The notes: generated from the sequence alone by a model not told the origin. Shown: positions 1 to 7,557, counted from the stretch's first letter. The stretch: DNA of 33,779 nucleotides from an uncultured Pseudomonadota bacterium (GCA_903828595.1 CAIKMS010000027.1:1-33779), one strand, 5' to 3'. Translations and numbers: made by a program.

Positions 1-102
1 CAAGACTATGCTACAAGATGGATCTGGAACTACAATAACGAGCGCCCAAACATGGCCTTGGGCGGCATCACACCGAAACAGCGGTTGGCCATGGCCGCAT
101 AG
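1..102 (+). CDS. IS3-family transposase, C-terminal fragment
   Basis: The first 33 codons of the window are open in frame 1 and end at TAG (100-102). The peptide contains WNYNNERPNMALGGITPKQR, the characteristic tail of the DDE integrase subunit (OrfB) of IS3-family elements, where the ERP..ALG..TP segment lies just after the catalytic Glu helix. The start and the catalytic DDE residues lie outside the window, so it cannot be told whether the element is intact. Family-level assignment is strong from this motif; the subgroup is not determined. Confidence 0.85.
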   Translation, partial: QDYATRWIWNYNNERPNMALGGITPKQRLAMAA

Positions 103-140
103 ATCTACTTGTCAAACCCCCGGAAAATGGGGGGATTACC
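1..140 (+). mobile_element. Right end of an IS3-family insertion sequence (partial)
   Basis: The transposase stop is followed within 15 bases by an imperfect G/C palindrome (CCCCC at 117-121 against GGGGGG at 129-134), the sort of sequence expected in a terminal inverted repeat. The exact boundary near 135-140 is a guess because the left end and target duplication are not visible. A separate perfect palindrome, TTGGTGACCAA, lies at 155-165. Between there and the helicase stop at 357 I see no gene. Confidence 0.5.
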
Positions 141-356
141 GTAAAGGCTTAGTTTTGGTGACCAACAATAGGGCCGAATTCGCTCGGGTGCCTGGGCTTG
201 AGCTTCAGAATTGGTTGGTCAAGGCGCCGTAGATCACGGGCTATTCGTTTTGTTGCCGTACCGCGTCAGACCGTCGATGAGTTTATTCCGGGTTGGGCAC
301 CATTCGAGAAACCGTTTTTGTAGTTGTAGCTCGACCCAATCGGCAAATTGGTCAAT

Positions 357-3350
357 TCAAACTCTCGGCCTGTTAGCATCAAATTTCTTTCGCAACGTAT
401 CGGCGGATGGGAGTGCACGAAATAGCTGTATCTCCGGGCACCTATGCGTCGCGTACCTGGAACAGCCGAAAAATTTCCCTTTACGCCCTTCACGGATTTT
501 CATGGGTGAGCTGCAAAGCCTGCATTTGAGATAGGCGTTGGCACAGCCGTTGACCGAGCATACTTTGTATTCGCCTAGATCCAGCAGTAGGTTGCCGCAG
601 GCTTCGCACCCTCTGTCCGTGTGGTTACAACCGGGGAAGCGCGAGCAACCAAAGAATGTCTGGCTTGTTGAGTCGCGTCGCCAAATAAGATATCCAAGTC
701 GGCAGCGTGGGCATGTAACGAGCGGTGCGTCCGGTTGAATCAGATCACCAGAGAACTCATCTCGAACGGTAGCACCTAACTGACAGGCGAGTTCCAATAC
801 AAACGATGATGCCGAGAACCGGTCATAAACCAGATAAACGCGGTGACGCGCGCGGGTCAGTGCGACATAGAAGACGCGACGCTCTTCGGAATCCGGAAAA
901 GTTTCACGACGGGGCAGGAAAGCTTCTTGGAACGGATCTACCGGTTTCTCCGCCGGGAAACCGTGGCGACCGACCTTAAGTCCGACAAGGATGACAAAAT
1001 CTGCTTCGGTACCTTTAGATTCGTGGATGGTCGCAAAATGAAGCCGCGTGCGTGGTATCGGTGACGCACCTGTCGCACCAAGCGTTTCGCGAAGAGACCC
1101 AAGTTCATGGTTATAGCGAGCTAAAACGAGAACCTGATAACGAGTTTGTCGACGCTTTTCAAAAGAGCGTATTCGATCCAAAATTAAAGCCACACTCAAA
1201 ACCAGCTCGGATGAGGGGACGAGAGATATGGCCGGCTGACTGGACTTTTTTAACGAACTCAGCTGACGTTGTGTCTGTTCCGGATTTTTCCGAATAAATT
1301 TAGTTGCGGCCACGCCCAACCTGTCGTTGAAGCGGAATGTCATGTCCAGGTAGGTGCGAGCTCCTTTACCTATACGGTCCTCGAATTCCGATACATATCG
1401 GACATCGCTGCCACTGAACCGATAAATGGACTGCCAGTCATCCCCAACGCAGAAAAGCGTGGCTTCCGGCCGTGCTACGCATAGCGCGACGATCAGGTTC
1501 TTGCGAGCTTCGCTCATGTCCTGGAATTCATCTATGAGAATGCGCGTGAACGGAGACGGATATCGACCTTCTCGCACATAGCGGGTCGCTCGGTGGATCA
1601 TTTCAGAAAAATCGAGATTTTTTTGGTCCTGTAAAAAAGACTCGTAGCGTGAGAGGACTGGCTCCAACAAGCGCCAGAGCAGGTCAACACGCTCGCGATC
1701 TTCACTAGGAATATCGGTAAGAACCGTCGAAATTCGTGAACGAATTTCTATGTCGCGGGCAAGACGAATGAGATTGGCGAATAATTCGGCCTCTTTGAGG
1801 ACGACCCCGCGGTCTCGCAATAACTTCAGGCACTCTTTGTCAGATTTCGGATGCGCGCTTACCCCGGCGGCCTGAAGTCGCTCAAGCAGCGTCTGGAGAG
1901 CCTTGCCACTCTTAAACTCATGTGATTGAGTTTCAATCAATGTAGTGCCGCAAGTGGCGTGTAGCTTACGCTTCCACGCGACTCCCTCTGCATAGCCATA
2001 GCCAAACCACGCAGGTGCATTCCCCTGCGCGTTTAAAGCAAAGTGCTCAAGGTAAACGACAATCGGCGCCGGGTTGTCATCGATAGGTGAAACATTTACA
2101 GGTAAAAAGATCGTGAAATCCGGACTGTATTGGCGGAACCGTTCTGTGGCGGTGGAATGCTCGTAGGGTTTCTCGTATTTGAAATCAATGCCCTGACGGA
2201 CGAGAAAATTTGCGATGAGAAGCTCCTCATGGCTTTTAACGAGATCTCCGCTTAGTGCCCGGAGTTCAAGAGTTCTCGTATAACGTTCGTAATCTTCTCT
2301 GGAATCGAAGGACAGTAGAGACTTGTAAGGCTGACTATGCAGAAATCCGCTCTCAATGTACGCGGCGGCGTAATTTGGGATCTCTAGCAATTTTTCGACA
2401 GTTTCAGAGACAAAGACCCGTAGTTTGTGCCCATCTTCAGCAAGCACGCTGACCGCAGGTTGTTTCCCCTCAACGGCGGCAATTATGTTTTTCCCTAGCG
2501 CATGAAAGGTATCAATCGCTACGTTCGAACAGTCGAACTCAGAATTACTTAACCCCGAGACTCTTTTCTGCAATTCCTTGGCAGCCTTGCGGTTGAAGGC
2601 AACGAGAAGAATCTCTTTCGGCTGGACAACCTTGGAAGCAATTAAGTAGGCTGCGCGCCCGATCATGACGCTGGTCTTGCCCGATCCTGCGCCGGCTAGA
2701 AGCAAATTGTAGTCGTCGTCAATAATGCAGGCCCGGCGCTGCAACTCGGTAAGCGGCGCCTTCTCTACGTTTGAGAACAGGGAGTCATAGTGCTCTAGGG
2801 TTTGCTTTATGAAACGCTCATTGGCTTCAGTCCGCGCAGCGTGGCCACGCGCAATCGCCTGAGCGAGCGCGGCGATGAGGGTGAGATCTTCACTACTAGC
2901 GATATCACGAAATTCGACAGTATCAACAAGCTCATGCGCCCTCACGCAGTCCGTTATGCAGCGATCAAAATAAGAGGTGCGGATAAATTGTGACCCATCA
3001 AGCAGGGAGCCGAGCCCGTTGATCGCTTGGCGTGCCGTCGCCGTCAGTTCTGCCGCACGCTTCTCGCGAATCGGGCGTTGCCAATCGACGAGTGCCCGGT
3101 GCCACACGATTGCCTCATGCTGGGGCATGCCGCGGATTACAACGGTACGCTCAGCCGTCTGAAAGGTAAGGTGTGACCAGATCGGATCTGAGGTTATCTT
3201 GATTCGGCTGAATCGCTCCGGCAGATTCAGTAGAGTTGTCTTACCGTCCAGCGTCCTCTCTAGGGTTCCGTCGCGCAGGGTAAAGCGATCGCGAGTTGCA
3301 CCTCCGAATAGCCTGGCAAAGAGGCCTGCTTGAAAGGTATTGAAGCTCAT
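357..3350 (-). CDS. HelD/UvrD-like superfamily 1 DNA helicase with nuclease-like insert and C-terminal zinc fingers
   Basis: A 997-residue SF1 helicase resembling DNA helicase IV (HelD), much longer than the roughly 680-residue E. coli protein. An N-terminal region (1-200) precedes Walker A AGAGSGKT (219-226). Walker B/motif II is DEFQD (607-611), motif III GDDWQSIYRF (from 636), motif V IHESKGTEAD (from 775) and motif VI VALTRARHRVY (from 829). Between motifs Ia and II an insert at about 390-476 has SPDF, YLEHF, AWKRKLH and LIETQS, a pattern seen in HelD-type proteins and suggestive of a PD-(D/E)XK nuclease fold. The C-terminus carries three topoisomerase-type C4 modules (Cys 880/883/902/908, 915/918/931/936, 943/946/963/971). 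It should unwind DNA in repair or recombination with the fingers binding DNA. The gene is monocistronic, AT-richer than the rest of the window, and lies beside an IS end. The ATG at 3350 is supported by the conserved N-terminus. Confidence 0.88.
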   Translation of the reverse strand: MSFNTFQAGLFARLFGGATRDRFTLRDGTLERTLDGKTTLLNLPERFSRIKITSDPIWSHLTFQTAERTVVIRGMPQHEAIVWHRALVDWQRPIREKRAAELTATARQAINGLGSLLDGSQFIRTSYFDRCITDCVRAHELVDTVEFRDIASSEDLTLIAALAQAIARGHAARTEANERFIKQTLEHYDSLFSNVEKAPLTELQRRACIIDDDYNLLLAGAGSGKTSVMIGRAAYLIASKVVQPKEILLVAFNRKAAKELQKRVSGLSNSEFDCSNVAIDTFHALGKNIIAAVEGKQPAVSVLAEDGHKLRVFVSETVEKLLEIPNYAAAYIESGFLHSQPYKSLLSFDSREDYERYTRTLELRALSGDLVKSHEELLIANFLVRQGIDFKYEKPYEHSTATERFRQYSPDFTIFLPVNVSPIDDNPAPIVVYLEHFALNAQGNAPAWFGYGYAEGVAWKRKLHATCGTTLIETQSHEFKSGKALQTLLERLQAAGVSAHPKSDKECLKLLRDRGVVLKEAELFANLIRLARDIEIRSRISTVLTDIPSEDRERVDLLWRLLEPVLSRYESFLQDQKNLDFSEMIHRATRYVREGRYPSPFTRILIDEFQDMSEARKNLIVALCVARPEATLFCVGDDWQSIYRFSGSDVRYVSEFEDRIGKGARTYLDMTFRFNDRLGVAATKFIRKNPEQTQRQLSSLKKSSQPAISLVPSSELVLSVALILDRIRSFEKRRQTRYQVLVLARYNHELGSLRETLGATGASPIPRTRLHFATIHESKGTEADFVILVGLKVGRHGFPAEKPVDPFQEAFLPRRETFPDSEERRVFYVALTRARHRVYLVYDRFSASSFVLELACQLGATVRDEFSGDLIQPDAPLVTCPRCRLGYLIWRRDSTSQTFFGCSRFPGCNHTDRGCEACGNLLLDLGEYKVCSVNGCANAYLKCRLCSSPMKIREGRKGKFFGCSRYATHRCPEIQLFRALPSADTLRKKFDANRPRV

Positions 3351-3652
3351 TTGGGTTTGGCGGGTTGACGCGCGAAACGTTGGGTTAAGCGGTCATCGGT
3401 CACACGTCTAATGTCGGTATTCACATGCAAAGTGCCAATTCGTTACCTCTGCCGAGTACGTCCGAACCGCCTGTCGATTCTGGCAAAAACCCCAGGATGC
3501 TAAAAGCCCGGATACAGGGCGACTGGATGCTTTGGTTTCTGCATTGCATTGTCAATCTGACAATTAAAACTATCAAGAAATAATCCAAAAGCTTTCAGGA
3601 TCACAAAATGATTCACTCACTGTAGCGTAACGGAATCATACCCTTCATCGGT
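3351..3652. other. Intergenic region upstream of the helicase gene
   Basis: This 302-bp stretch lies between the helicase start (3350, minus) and the 3' end of the small membrane-protein gene (3653, minus), so it should hold the helicase promoter. No protein-coding ORF is convincing. The one clear element is a 17-bp palindrome at 3548-3564, listed separately. The stretch around it is AT-rich, which fits a promoter region, but I could not fix -35/-10 boxes with confidence. Confidence 0.6.
3548..3564. promoter_or_regulatory. 17-bp palindrome, candidate operator for the helicase gene
   Basis: ATTGTCA-ATC-TGACAAT is a perfect inverted repeat with 7-base arms and a 3-base centre, in an AT-rich context about 200 bp upstream of the helicase start. 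Its size fits a homodimeric helix-turn-helix repressor or activator site. It could also be a weak hairpin in the 3' region of the neighbouring membrane-protein transcript. No second copy was noticed in the window. Confidence 0.35.
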
Positions 3653-4009
3653 TTAAGGTTTGTGTCTCGCTTGGCGCACGATGAGACTAAGCGTCACGAT
3701 ATGCACTGCTGCTATAACAAGATTGCTGATCACGACAGGATTGGTAAAGCTGCCGACCGAAAAAGGTGTCGTCAATTTGTAGATAACTTGAACCAGTAGC
3801 AAGGGAGCCACCTGCAGCGGATCTAGACTGAACAGTAGCGCGGTTGAGACCAGCAGAATGGCCCCGTAAATGGATAAAAGAATCCCCCTGGCAGCGGTGG
3901 CCGCGCCGTACACATCAGTAGCCCAGACTGCATGGGTAAGTAGGCCAGCGCAGACGGGGATCAGTACCAGTATGTTTAGGATCAGTGAAAGTCGAATCAT
4001 GTTTTTCAT
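3653..4009 (-). CDS. Small integral membrane protein, unknown function
   Basis: A 118-residue, very hydrophobic protein with about four predicted transmembrane segments (LSLILNILVLIPVCAGL near the N-terminus, then ILLSIYGAILLVSTALLF, an APLLLVQVIY segment, and VISNLVIAAVHIVTLSLIV near the end), closing with a basic RQARHKP tail. The frame extends nine codons upstream to 4036, but the ATG at 4009 (MKNMIRLS) is preceded by GGGGAAG at a proper distance and is preferred. I do not recognise the family. It is divergent from the N-formylglutamate amidohydrolase gene, and the two may share regulation. Confidence 0.65.
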   Translation of the reverse strand: MKNMIRLSLILNILVLIPVCAGLLTHAVWATDVYGAATAARGILLSIYGAILLVSTALLFSLDPLQVAPLLLVQVIYKLTTPFSVGSFTNPVVISNLVIAAVHIVTLSLIVRQARHKP

Positions 4010-4072
4010 CTGCAGTTCTTCCCCACATAACGGCATGATAAAGCTAGCATAAGGTTGTTAGAAGACCCTAAA

Positions 4073-4093
4073 TGACCGCTTATAATGCGGTCA
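4073..4093 (+). promoter_or_regulatory. Promoter -10 box inside an inverted repeat (candidate operator)
   Basis: A perfect TATAAT (4081-4086) sits in the centre of a perfect inverted repeat, TGACCGC (4073-4079) and GCGGTCA (4087-4093). The -35 is poor: GTTAGA at 4058-4063 has 17-bp spacing, while TTGTTA at 4055-4060 is 20 bp away. Transcription toward the 4142 gene would start near 4093. A regulator bound to the two half-sites would cover the -10 box, so repression is the simplest reading; the weak -35 would also suit an activator. Confidence 0.55.
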
Positions 4094-4141
4094 AGGGCTA
4101 CACGCGGTAGGTGAGCTGTTAAGCCTTAAGGATTACAAATA

Positions 4142-4933
4142 ATGGTTGCACCTGGCTATCCGCCTTGGGTCGTTTTGCATATCCCTCATGACTCGACTGA
4201 AGTCCCCGCAGACGTCAGGTCACAGTTTCTTTTGTCGGATACGGAGCTGGATATTGAAATCGCGCGTATGACGGATCACTTTACGCATGCACTGTTTACC
4301 GCCTGCGTGGGTGAGGCTACGGTAGTTCGCGCACCGGTTAGTCGTCTGGTTGTCGATGTGGAGCGGTTTGCCGATGACAGGCTTGAGCCTATGGCTTGTC
4401 GTGGTATGGGCGCTATCTATACCGTCACATCGAATCTTAAGCCGCTGCGTAGAGCTCTAACGCCAACGGAGCGGGAAGGGCTCATGCGACAATGGTATTA
4501 CCCGCATCACGAACGGTTAGAGGCAGCCGTGGCTGACGTCGTTGCCCGCCACGGACGCTGTCTTGTGATTGACTGTCACAGCTTTCCGAGTGTTGCACTT
4601 CCGTACGAGCAGAGAGACGTGGCTATTGTGCGTCCCGATATTTGCATAGGATCCGATTCGTTTCATACGCCTGCCCTTCTCGAGAGGGCTTTTGTAAACG
4701 CATTCGAAGGTGAAGGCTGGCGGGTCTCTTTGAACGATCCTTTTGCTGGTGCTCTGGTTCCTTCCAGTCGTTATCACAAGGATGAGCGGGTCATGGCTGT
4801 GATGGTGGAGGTTAACCGGGGTCTTTACCTTGATTTAGAGCCTGTGCGGCGCTCACTGGATTTTGATCGTGTTGCAAAAATGATTTATGAATGTGCCAGC
4901 CACGCTATTGAAAGCTTTGTCTGTAAGCCATAG
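4142..4933 (+). CDS. N-formylglutamate amidohydrolase-family hydrolase
   Basis: A 263-residue protein of the N-formylglutamate amidohydrolase (FGase, HutG-like) family, zinc-dependent hydrolases of the M14-like fold. Family marks are HIPHDST (13-19) at the N-terminus, RAPVSRLVVDVERF, the LVIDCHSFPS motif in the middle, SLNDPFAGALVP, and VMVEVNRGLYLD near the C-terminus. N-formylglutamate deformylases act in the five-step histidine degradation route, but no other hut gene is nearby, so the substrate is open. The ATG at 4142 follows TAAGGA (4127-4132) at about 9 bases. It stands alone behind the palindromic promoter at 4073-4093. Confidence 0.85.
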   Translation: MVAPGYPPWVVLHIPHDSTEVPADVRSQFLLSDTELDIEIARMTDHFTHALFTACVGEATVVRAPVSRLVVDVERFADDRLEPMACRGMGAIYTVTSNLKPLRRALTPTEREGLMRQWYYPHHERLEAAVADVVARHGRCLVIDCHSFPSVALPYEQRDVAIVRPDICIGSDSFHTPALLERAFVNAFEGEGWRVSLNDPFAGALVPSSRYHKDERVMAVMVEVNRGLYLDLEPVRRSLDFDRVAKMIYECASHAIESFVCKP

Positions 4934-4997
4934 CTATCAGTAATGGCTTAATGAATTGACCGAGCTGATGCTTTGCGCGGTTGCCTTTTGCATTTTT

Positions 4998-5022
4998 TGA
5001 TCGCCACAACCGATCACTTTTT
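4998..5022 (+). terminator. Candidate intrinsic terminator after the FGase-family gene
   Basis: TGATCG (4998-5003) and CGATCA (5011-5016) form a 6-bp stem with a 7-base loop, followed by CTTTTT (5017-5022). The stem is short, so strength is uncertain. It lies 65 bases past the stop at 4933. Confidence 0.45.
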
Positions 5023-5076
5023 AGGCGAGGATGGCACCGATGACGCCTAAGGTGCTTAGGTTTGGGTCTTGAATCG

Positions 5077-5187
5077 ATGGGTGCTTATGGGTGGTCTGTC
5101 CTGCTGCTGACAGGCAGCCTGATTCTGGTGATCTTGGGCGTTGGCTGCACTTCGCAAAATCAGGCATTGAGTGCCAAGAGCGAGTAA
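5077..5187 (+). CDS. Possible very small lipoprotein (36 residues)
   Basis: An ATG ORF of 36 codons, below usual gene-calling limits. It encodes a short N-terminus, a hydrophobic stretch (SVLLLTGSLILVILGVG) and then CTSQNQALSAKSE. The Cys directly after GVG resembles a lipobox, although the residue at -3 is Gly rather than Leu/Val/Ile. This would leave a 13-residue polar lipid-anchored peptide, reminiscent in form only of entericidin-type lipopeptides. There is no lysine or arginine before the hydrophobic core, which is unusual for a signal peptide, and the ribosome binding site is weak. It lies between a probable terminator (ending 5022) and the dioxygenase gene. Chance is possible. Confidence 0.35.
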   Translation: MGAYGWSVLLLTGSLILVILGVGCTSQNQALSAKSE

Positions 5188-5232
5188 ACCACGGCTTAGT
5201 CCCGGACACAGATCTTACTAAGGGAAATGCGC

Positions 5233-6048
5233 ATGATCACTATGCCTTCGTTGTTTATCTCGCACGGTGCGCCAACCTATGCTCTTGAGCCAGGTCTGGC
5301 CGGTGCGCAACTGCGTGCCCTGGGCAAGGCCTTGGGTAAGCCACTAGCGATCGTGGTGATCTCCGCGCACTGGATGACGCGGGAGGTTGAAATCACGGCC
5401 GCCCAGCATCCGGATACGATTCACGATTTCTCAGGCTTTCCTCGGGCGCTTTATGCGTTGCAATATCCGGCCTTGGGCTCTCCAGCATTGGCGGTACGGG
5501 TCCAAAACCTACTGCAATCCCAGGGAATAGCCGCTCAACTCGATGCCCGTCGTGGCTTGGATCATGGCGCGTGGGTTCCGCTACTTCATCTTTATCCCGA
5601 TGCTGATGTACCGGTAATCCAAGTATCCTTACCTGTTGACGCTGATGCGGCGAACGCTTTTGCCTTAGGCCAAGCGCTTGCGCCGTTGGCGCAGGAGGGT
5701 GTGCTGGTCATTGGCTCGGGGAGCCTCACCCATAACCTCTACGAGGTTCGCTGGGGCCAAGCGCAGGCGGAGTCCTATGCGCAGGAGTTCTCTGCCTGGG
5801 TGCGCCAAGCGGTGATTGATGGCGACACGACACGCCTGGTGCAGAGCCTTGCGCGCGCTCCTCACGCCCAGCGTGCCCACCCGACCACAGAGCATTTCCT
5901 GCCCTTGCTGGTGGCTGCGGGAGCTGCCCGCTTGGGCGGTGCAGTCACTGTGCTTGATGGGGGCATCAGCCACGCTGTGTTATCGATGGAGTCCTATGTG
6001 TTTGGTCAGACGCTTACTATCGAGGCGCGAGATTACGAGCCGAAATAA
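5233..6048 (+). CDS. ygiD: Class III extradiol dioxygenase, 4,5-DOPA dioxygenase (YgiD) family
   Basis: A 271-residue LigB/DODA-type extradiol dioxygenase. Likely metal and active-site residues are His11 (SHGAP), His46 (SAHW), His111 (LDHGAW) and His167 (GSLTHN), all in the order expected for the YgiD/plant DODA family, and the length is typical. These enzymes open catecholic rings such as L-DOPA using molecular oxygen. The physiological substrate in bacteria is usually unknown. The frame opens at ATG 5227, but AAGGGA (5220-5225) is then too close; ATG 5233 gives about 7 bases spacing and is preferred. Transcription appears to be independent of its neighbours. Confidence 0.88.
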   Translation: MITMPSLFISHGAPTYALEPGLAGAQLRALGKALGKPLAIVVISAHWMTREVEITAAQHPDTIHDFSGFPRALYALQYPALGSPALAVRVQNLLQSQGIAAQLDARRGLDHGAWVPLLHLYPDADVPVIQVSLPVDADAANAFALGQALAPLAQEGVLVIGSGSLTHNLYEVRWGQAQAESYAQEFSAWVRQAVIDGDTTRLVQSLARAPHAQRAHPTTEHFLPLLVAAGAARLGGAVTVLDGGISHAVLSMESYVFGQTLTIEARDYEPK

Positions 6049-6140
6049 CAGTTTCGAAGGTACGGGTAGACCGTCAGTCGAGTCACCCCAACGACTACTG
6101 AGTTAGGGAGGTCTGGGCTCGTCTTAATCTTGGGTCGACC

Positions 6141-6578
6141 TTAAGGCGCTCGTTGCCAGACCTGGGTACGATAAAATGGGCCTATGAACCCACGCACTAA
6201 GAGCGATTTGCCATCGTCACTGACGCGCAGTTTGAGTCGGTAGGTTTTGCCATTGTCGGGATCTAATATCTGTCCACCCTCGTACCAGGGTGAGTCGCTA
6301 CTGGCCTTACCACCACGAATAATCTCCATGCCTATGATGGGCTGATCTTTACGATCATCGGTGCATAGCGTGCAGCGCCGGGGGGCGGGTGGTGGCTCTT
6401 TCAGGCTTCGCAATACGCTGCCGCTGAGTTGATCGTTCTTTTTTACGATACGAACTTCCGCCTTGGGTTGACCGGTCTGGTCATCCACGGTGCGCCATAC
6501 GCCTTCGGGTGTGTTTTGTGCCTGCGCAACGCCGGTGATCGCCATCAAAGCCAAAGCCAAAACCATCGATGTTTTCAT
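6141..6578 (-). CDS. DUF2147-family exported protein
   Basis: A 145-residue protein with a clear Sec signal peptide (MKTSMVLALALMAITGVAQA, cleaved before QN) followed by a compact domain starting PEGVWRTVDDQTGQPKAEVRI, then a CTLCTD pair of cysteines, GGQILDPDNGKTYRLKL, and a C-terminal GPFYRTQVWQR. This is the DUF2147 pattern, a lipocalin-like beta domain of periplasmic or secreted proteins with no defined biochemical role. Start supported by AGGGACC upstream of the ATG. It is convergent with the dioxygenase gene and divergent from the lipoprotein gene that follows. Confidence 0.85.
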   Translation of the reverse strand: MKTSMVLALALMAITGVAQAQNTPEGVWRTVDDQTGQPKAEVRIVKKNDQLSGSVLRSLKEPPPAPRRCTLCTDDRKDQPIIGMEIIRGGKASSDSPWYEGGQILDPDNGKTYRLKLRVSDDGKSLLVRGFIGPFYRTQVWQRAP

Positions 6579-6711
6579 TGCAGGTCCCTACAGATCGGTG
6601 CGTTAGTGTTGCTCAGATAACCTCTGTTTTAGCACAGTCTGGGTAGCTTGCGAGACCAACTATGTCCATGCTACAAGCAATGACAAAATCTCGCATTTAA
6701 AGGAATAGCGC

Positions 6712-7227
6712 GTGAAAAAGATCAGTTTGGCCTTATTGAGTGGGGTGCTGCTGCAGGTCGGTGGGTGTGCCACGATTACGCGAGGCACCACCGAAAATTT
6801 GGTCATCCAAACTGAACCGGCTAACGCGACGGCGACGCTTTCCAGCGGGCATATCTGTAAAACGCCATGCACTATTGAGTTGAAGCACAAAAACGATGTG
6901 CACGTGATCTTGGAAAAGGCGGGATACGAACGGGTTGATACGGATGTGAAGTCAGAGATCGCAGGTGCTGGTGCTGCTGCTATGGCCGGCAACGTGATTT
7001 TGGGCGGCATCATTGGCGGCGGTGTGGATATGATTACCGGCGCCACTAAACGACTCACGCCTAATCCCTTGGTGGTTAAACTCGATCCCATAGTCGCCGT
7101 ACCAGTGCCTGCCGCTGCCTTACCGGTGGCTCCAGCATCTATGCCTCCCGCAACCACTGCTCCCGCATCGGCTGCGCCAGCGGCGGCTGTTCCAGCCGGT
7201 GCGACGTCCGTGCCTAGCACGCCCTAA
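6712..7227 (+). CDS. Predicted lipoprotein with PEGA-like segment and Ala/Pro-rich tail
   Basis: A 171-residue protein starting at GTG 6712, with AAAGGAA about 6 bases upstream. The signal peptide ends in a lipobox, VGGC, with Cys19 as the lipidated residue and ATITRGT after it. Residues ~32-60 (QTEPANATATLSSGHICKTP and on to IELKHKNDVHV) resemble PEGA-type surface-layer repeats, followed by a glycine-rich hydrophobic stretch (AGNVILGGIIGGGVDMITGA) that could associate with a membrane. The last ~45 residues are almost only Ala, Pro, Val, Ser and Thr, a flexible low-complexity tail. Lipid anchoring is well supported; the role is unknown. A strong hairpin at 7319-7345 probably ends its transcript. 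Confidence 0.8.
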   Translation: MKKISLALLSGVLLQVGGCATITRGTTENLVIQTEPANATATLSSGHICKTPCTIELKHKNDVHVILEKAGYERVDTDVKSEIAGAGAAAMAGNVILGGIIGGGVDMITGATKRLTPNPLVVKLDPIVAVPVPAAALPVAPASMPPATTAPASAAPAAAVPAGATSVPSTP

Positions 7228-7255
7228 CGTCCTGGTTGACTGAGCTCAGATGCCG

Positions 7256-7315
7256 ATCGAGCGGTGAGGCGATCACTGAGGCGAGCAGTTGGGCGATCAG
7301 TTGGGCGAGCAGTGA
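7256..7315. repeat. Degenerate 12-bp tandem repeat, about five units
   Basis: Four clear units follow one another: GGCGATCACTGA (7268-7279), GGCGAGCAGTTG (7280-7291), GGCGATCAGTTG (7292-7303) and GGCGAGCAGTGA (7304-7315), with a poorer unit ATCGAGCGGTGA at 7256-7267. Alternating GATC/GAGC versions hint at an underlying 24-bp duplication. There are no spacers, so it is not a CRISPR. It lies outside coding sequence. Confidence 0.8.
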
Positions 7316-7318
7316 GTC

Positions 7319-7345
7319 ACGTCGAGCACCGCAAAGGCTCGACGT
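7319..7345 (+). terminator. Strong hairpin after the lipoprotein gene, probable terminator
   Basis: ACGTCGAGC (7319-7327) and GCTCGACGT (7337-7345) are perfect 9-bp arms around a 9-base loop, followed by TAATT. The U-tract is weak, so it may act as a weak intrinsic terminator or 3'-end stabiliser. Confidence 0.45.
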
Positions 7346-7366
7346 TAATTCCAGCAGAGCCGGAAG

Positions 7367-7498
7367 ATGGCACAAGTCCTGATGGCCTTAGGTCATTCCA
7401 GCAGCCAGAGCGCCGACGGCAAGGTGCTTTACTTTGAAACGTATCGGCTGCGTTTCGCCGATAACAACCCGTTGCTAAAGATTACGCCGGACAGTTAA
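7367..7498 (+). CDS. 43-codon ORF, possible gene remnant
   Basis: ATG 7367 to TAA 7496 encodes 43 residues with natural-looking composition, including SADGKVLYFETYRLRF. The spacing of DG-K-YFE-Y-L-F recalls the N-terminal strand pair of DUF6134-type exported proteins, from memory and not tested. No signal peptide precedes it and the reading frame is blocked by TAA at 7346-7348, so if related it would be a broken leftover. GGAAG directly abuts the ATG and is too close for a normal ribosome site. It could be noise. Confidence 0.25.
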   Translation: MAQVLMALGHSSSQSADGKVLYFETYRLRFADNNPLLKITPDS

Positions 7499-7502
7499 GT
7501 GG

Positions 7503-7557
7503 TGCCCACCATCTTAGGTTGCGGGCCTATGGATGGCGAATAGACGGATGATGGGCA
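7503..7557. repeat. Inverted repeat with 11-bp arms and 33-bp loop
   Basis: TGCCCACCATC (7503-7513) is complementary to GATGATGGGCA (7547-7557) except for one mismatch. It ends 15 bases from the M28 peptidase stop, on the 3' side of that gene. No T-run follows on either strand, so a processing or stability hairpin is more likely than a simple terminator. Confidence 0.5.

Noticed and set aside
6660..7220. 186-codon minus-strand ORF opposite the lipoprotein gene
   Set aside because: Ala/Gly/Thr-rich shadow of the lipoprotein's Ala/Pro tail; the plus strand has a lipobox and ribosome site.
7256..7315. CRISPR-like array
   Set aside because: Units are contiguous 12-mers without spacers and there are no cas genes nearby.
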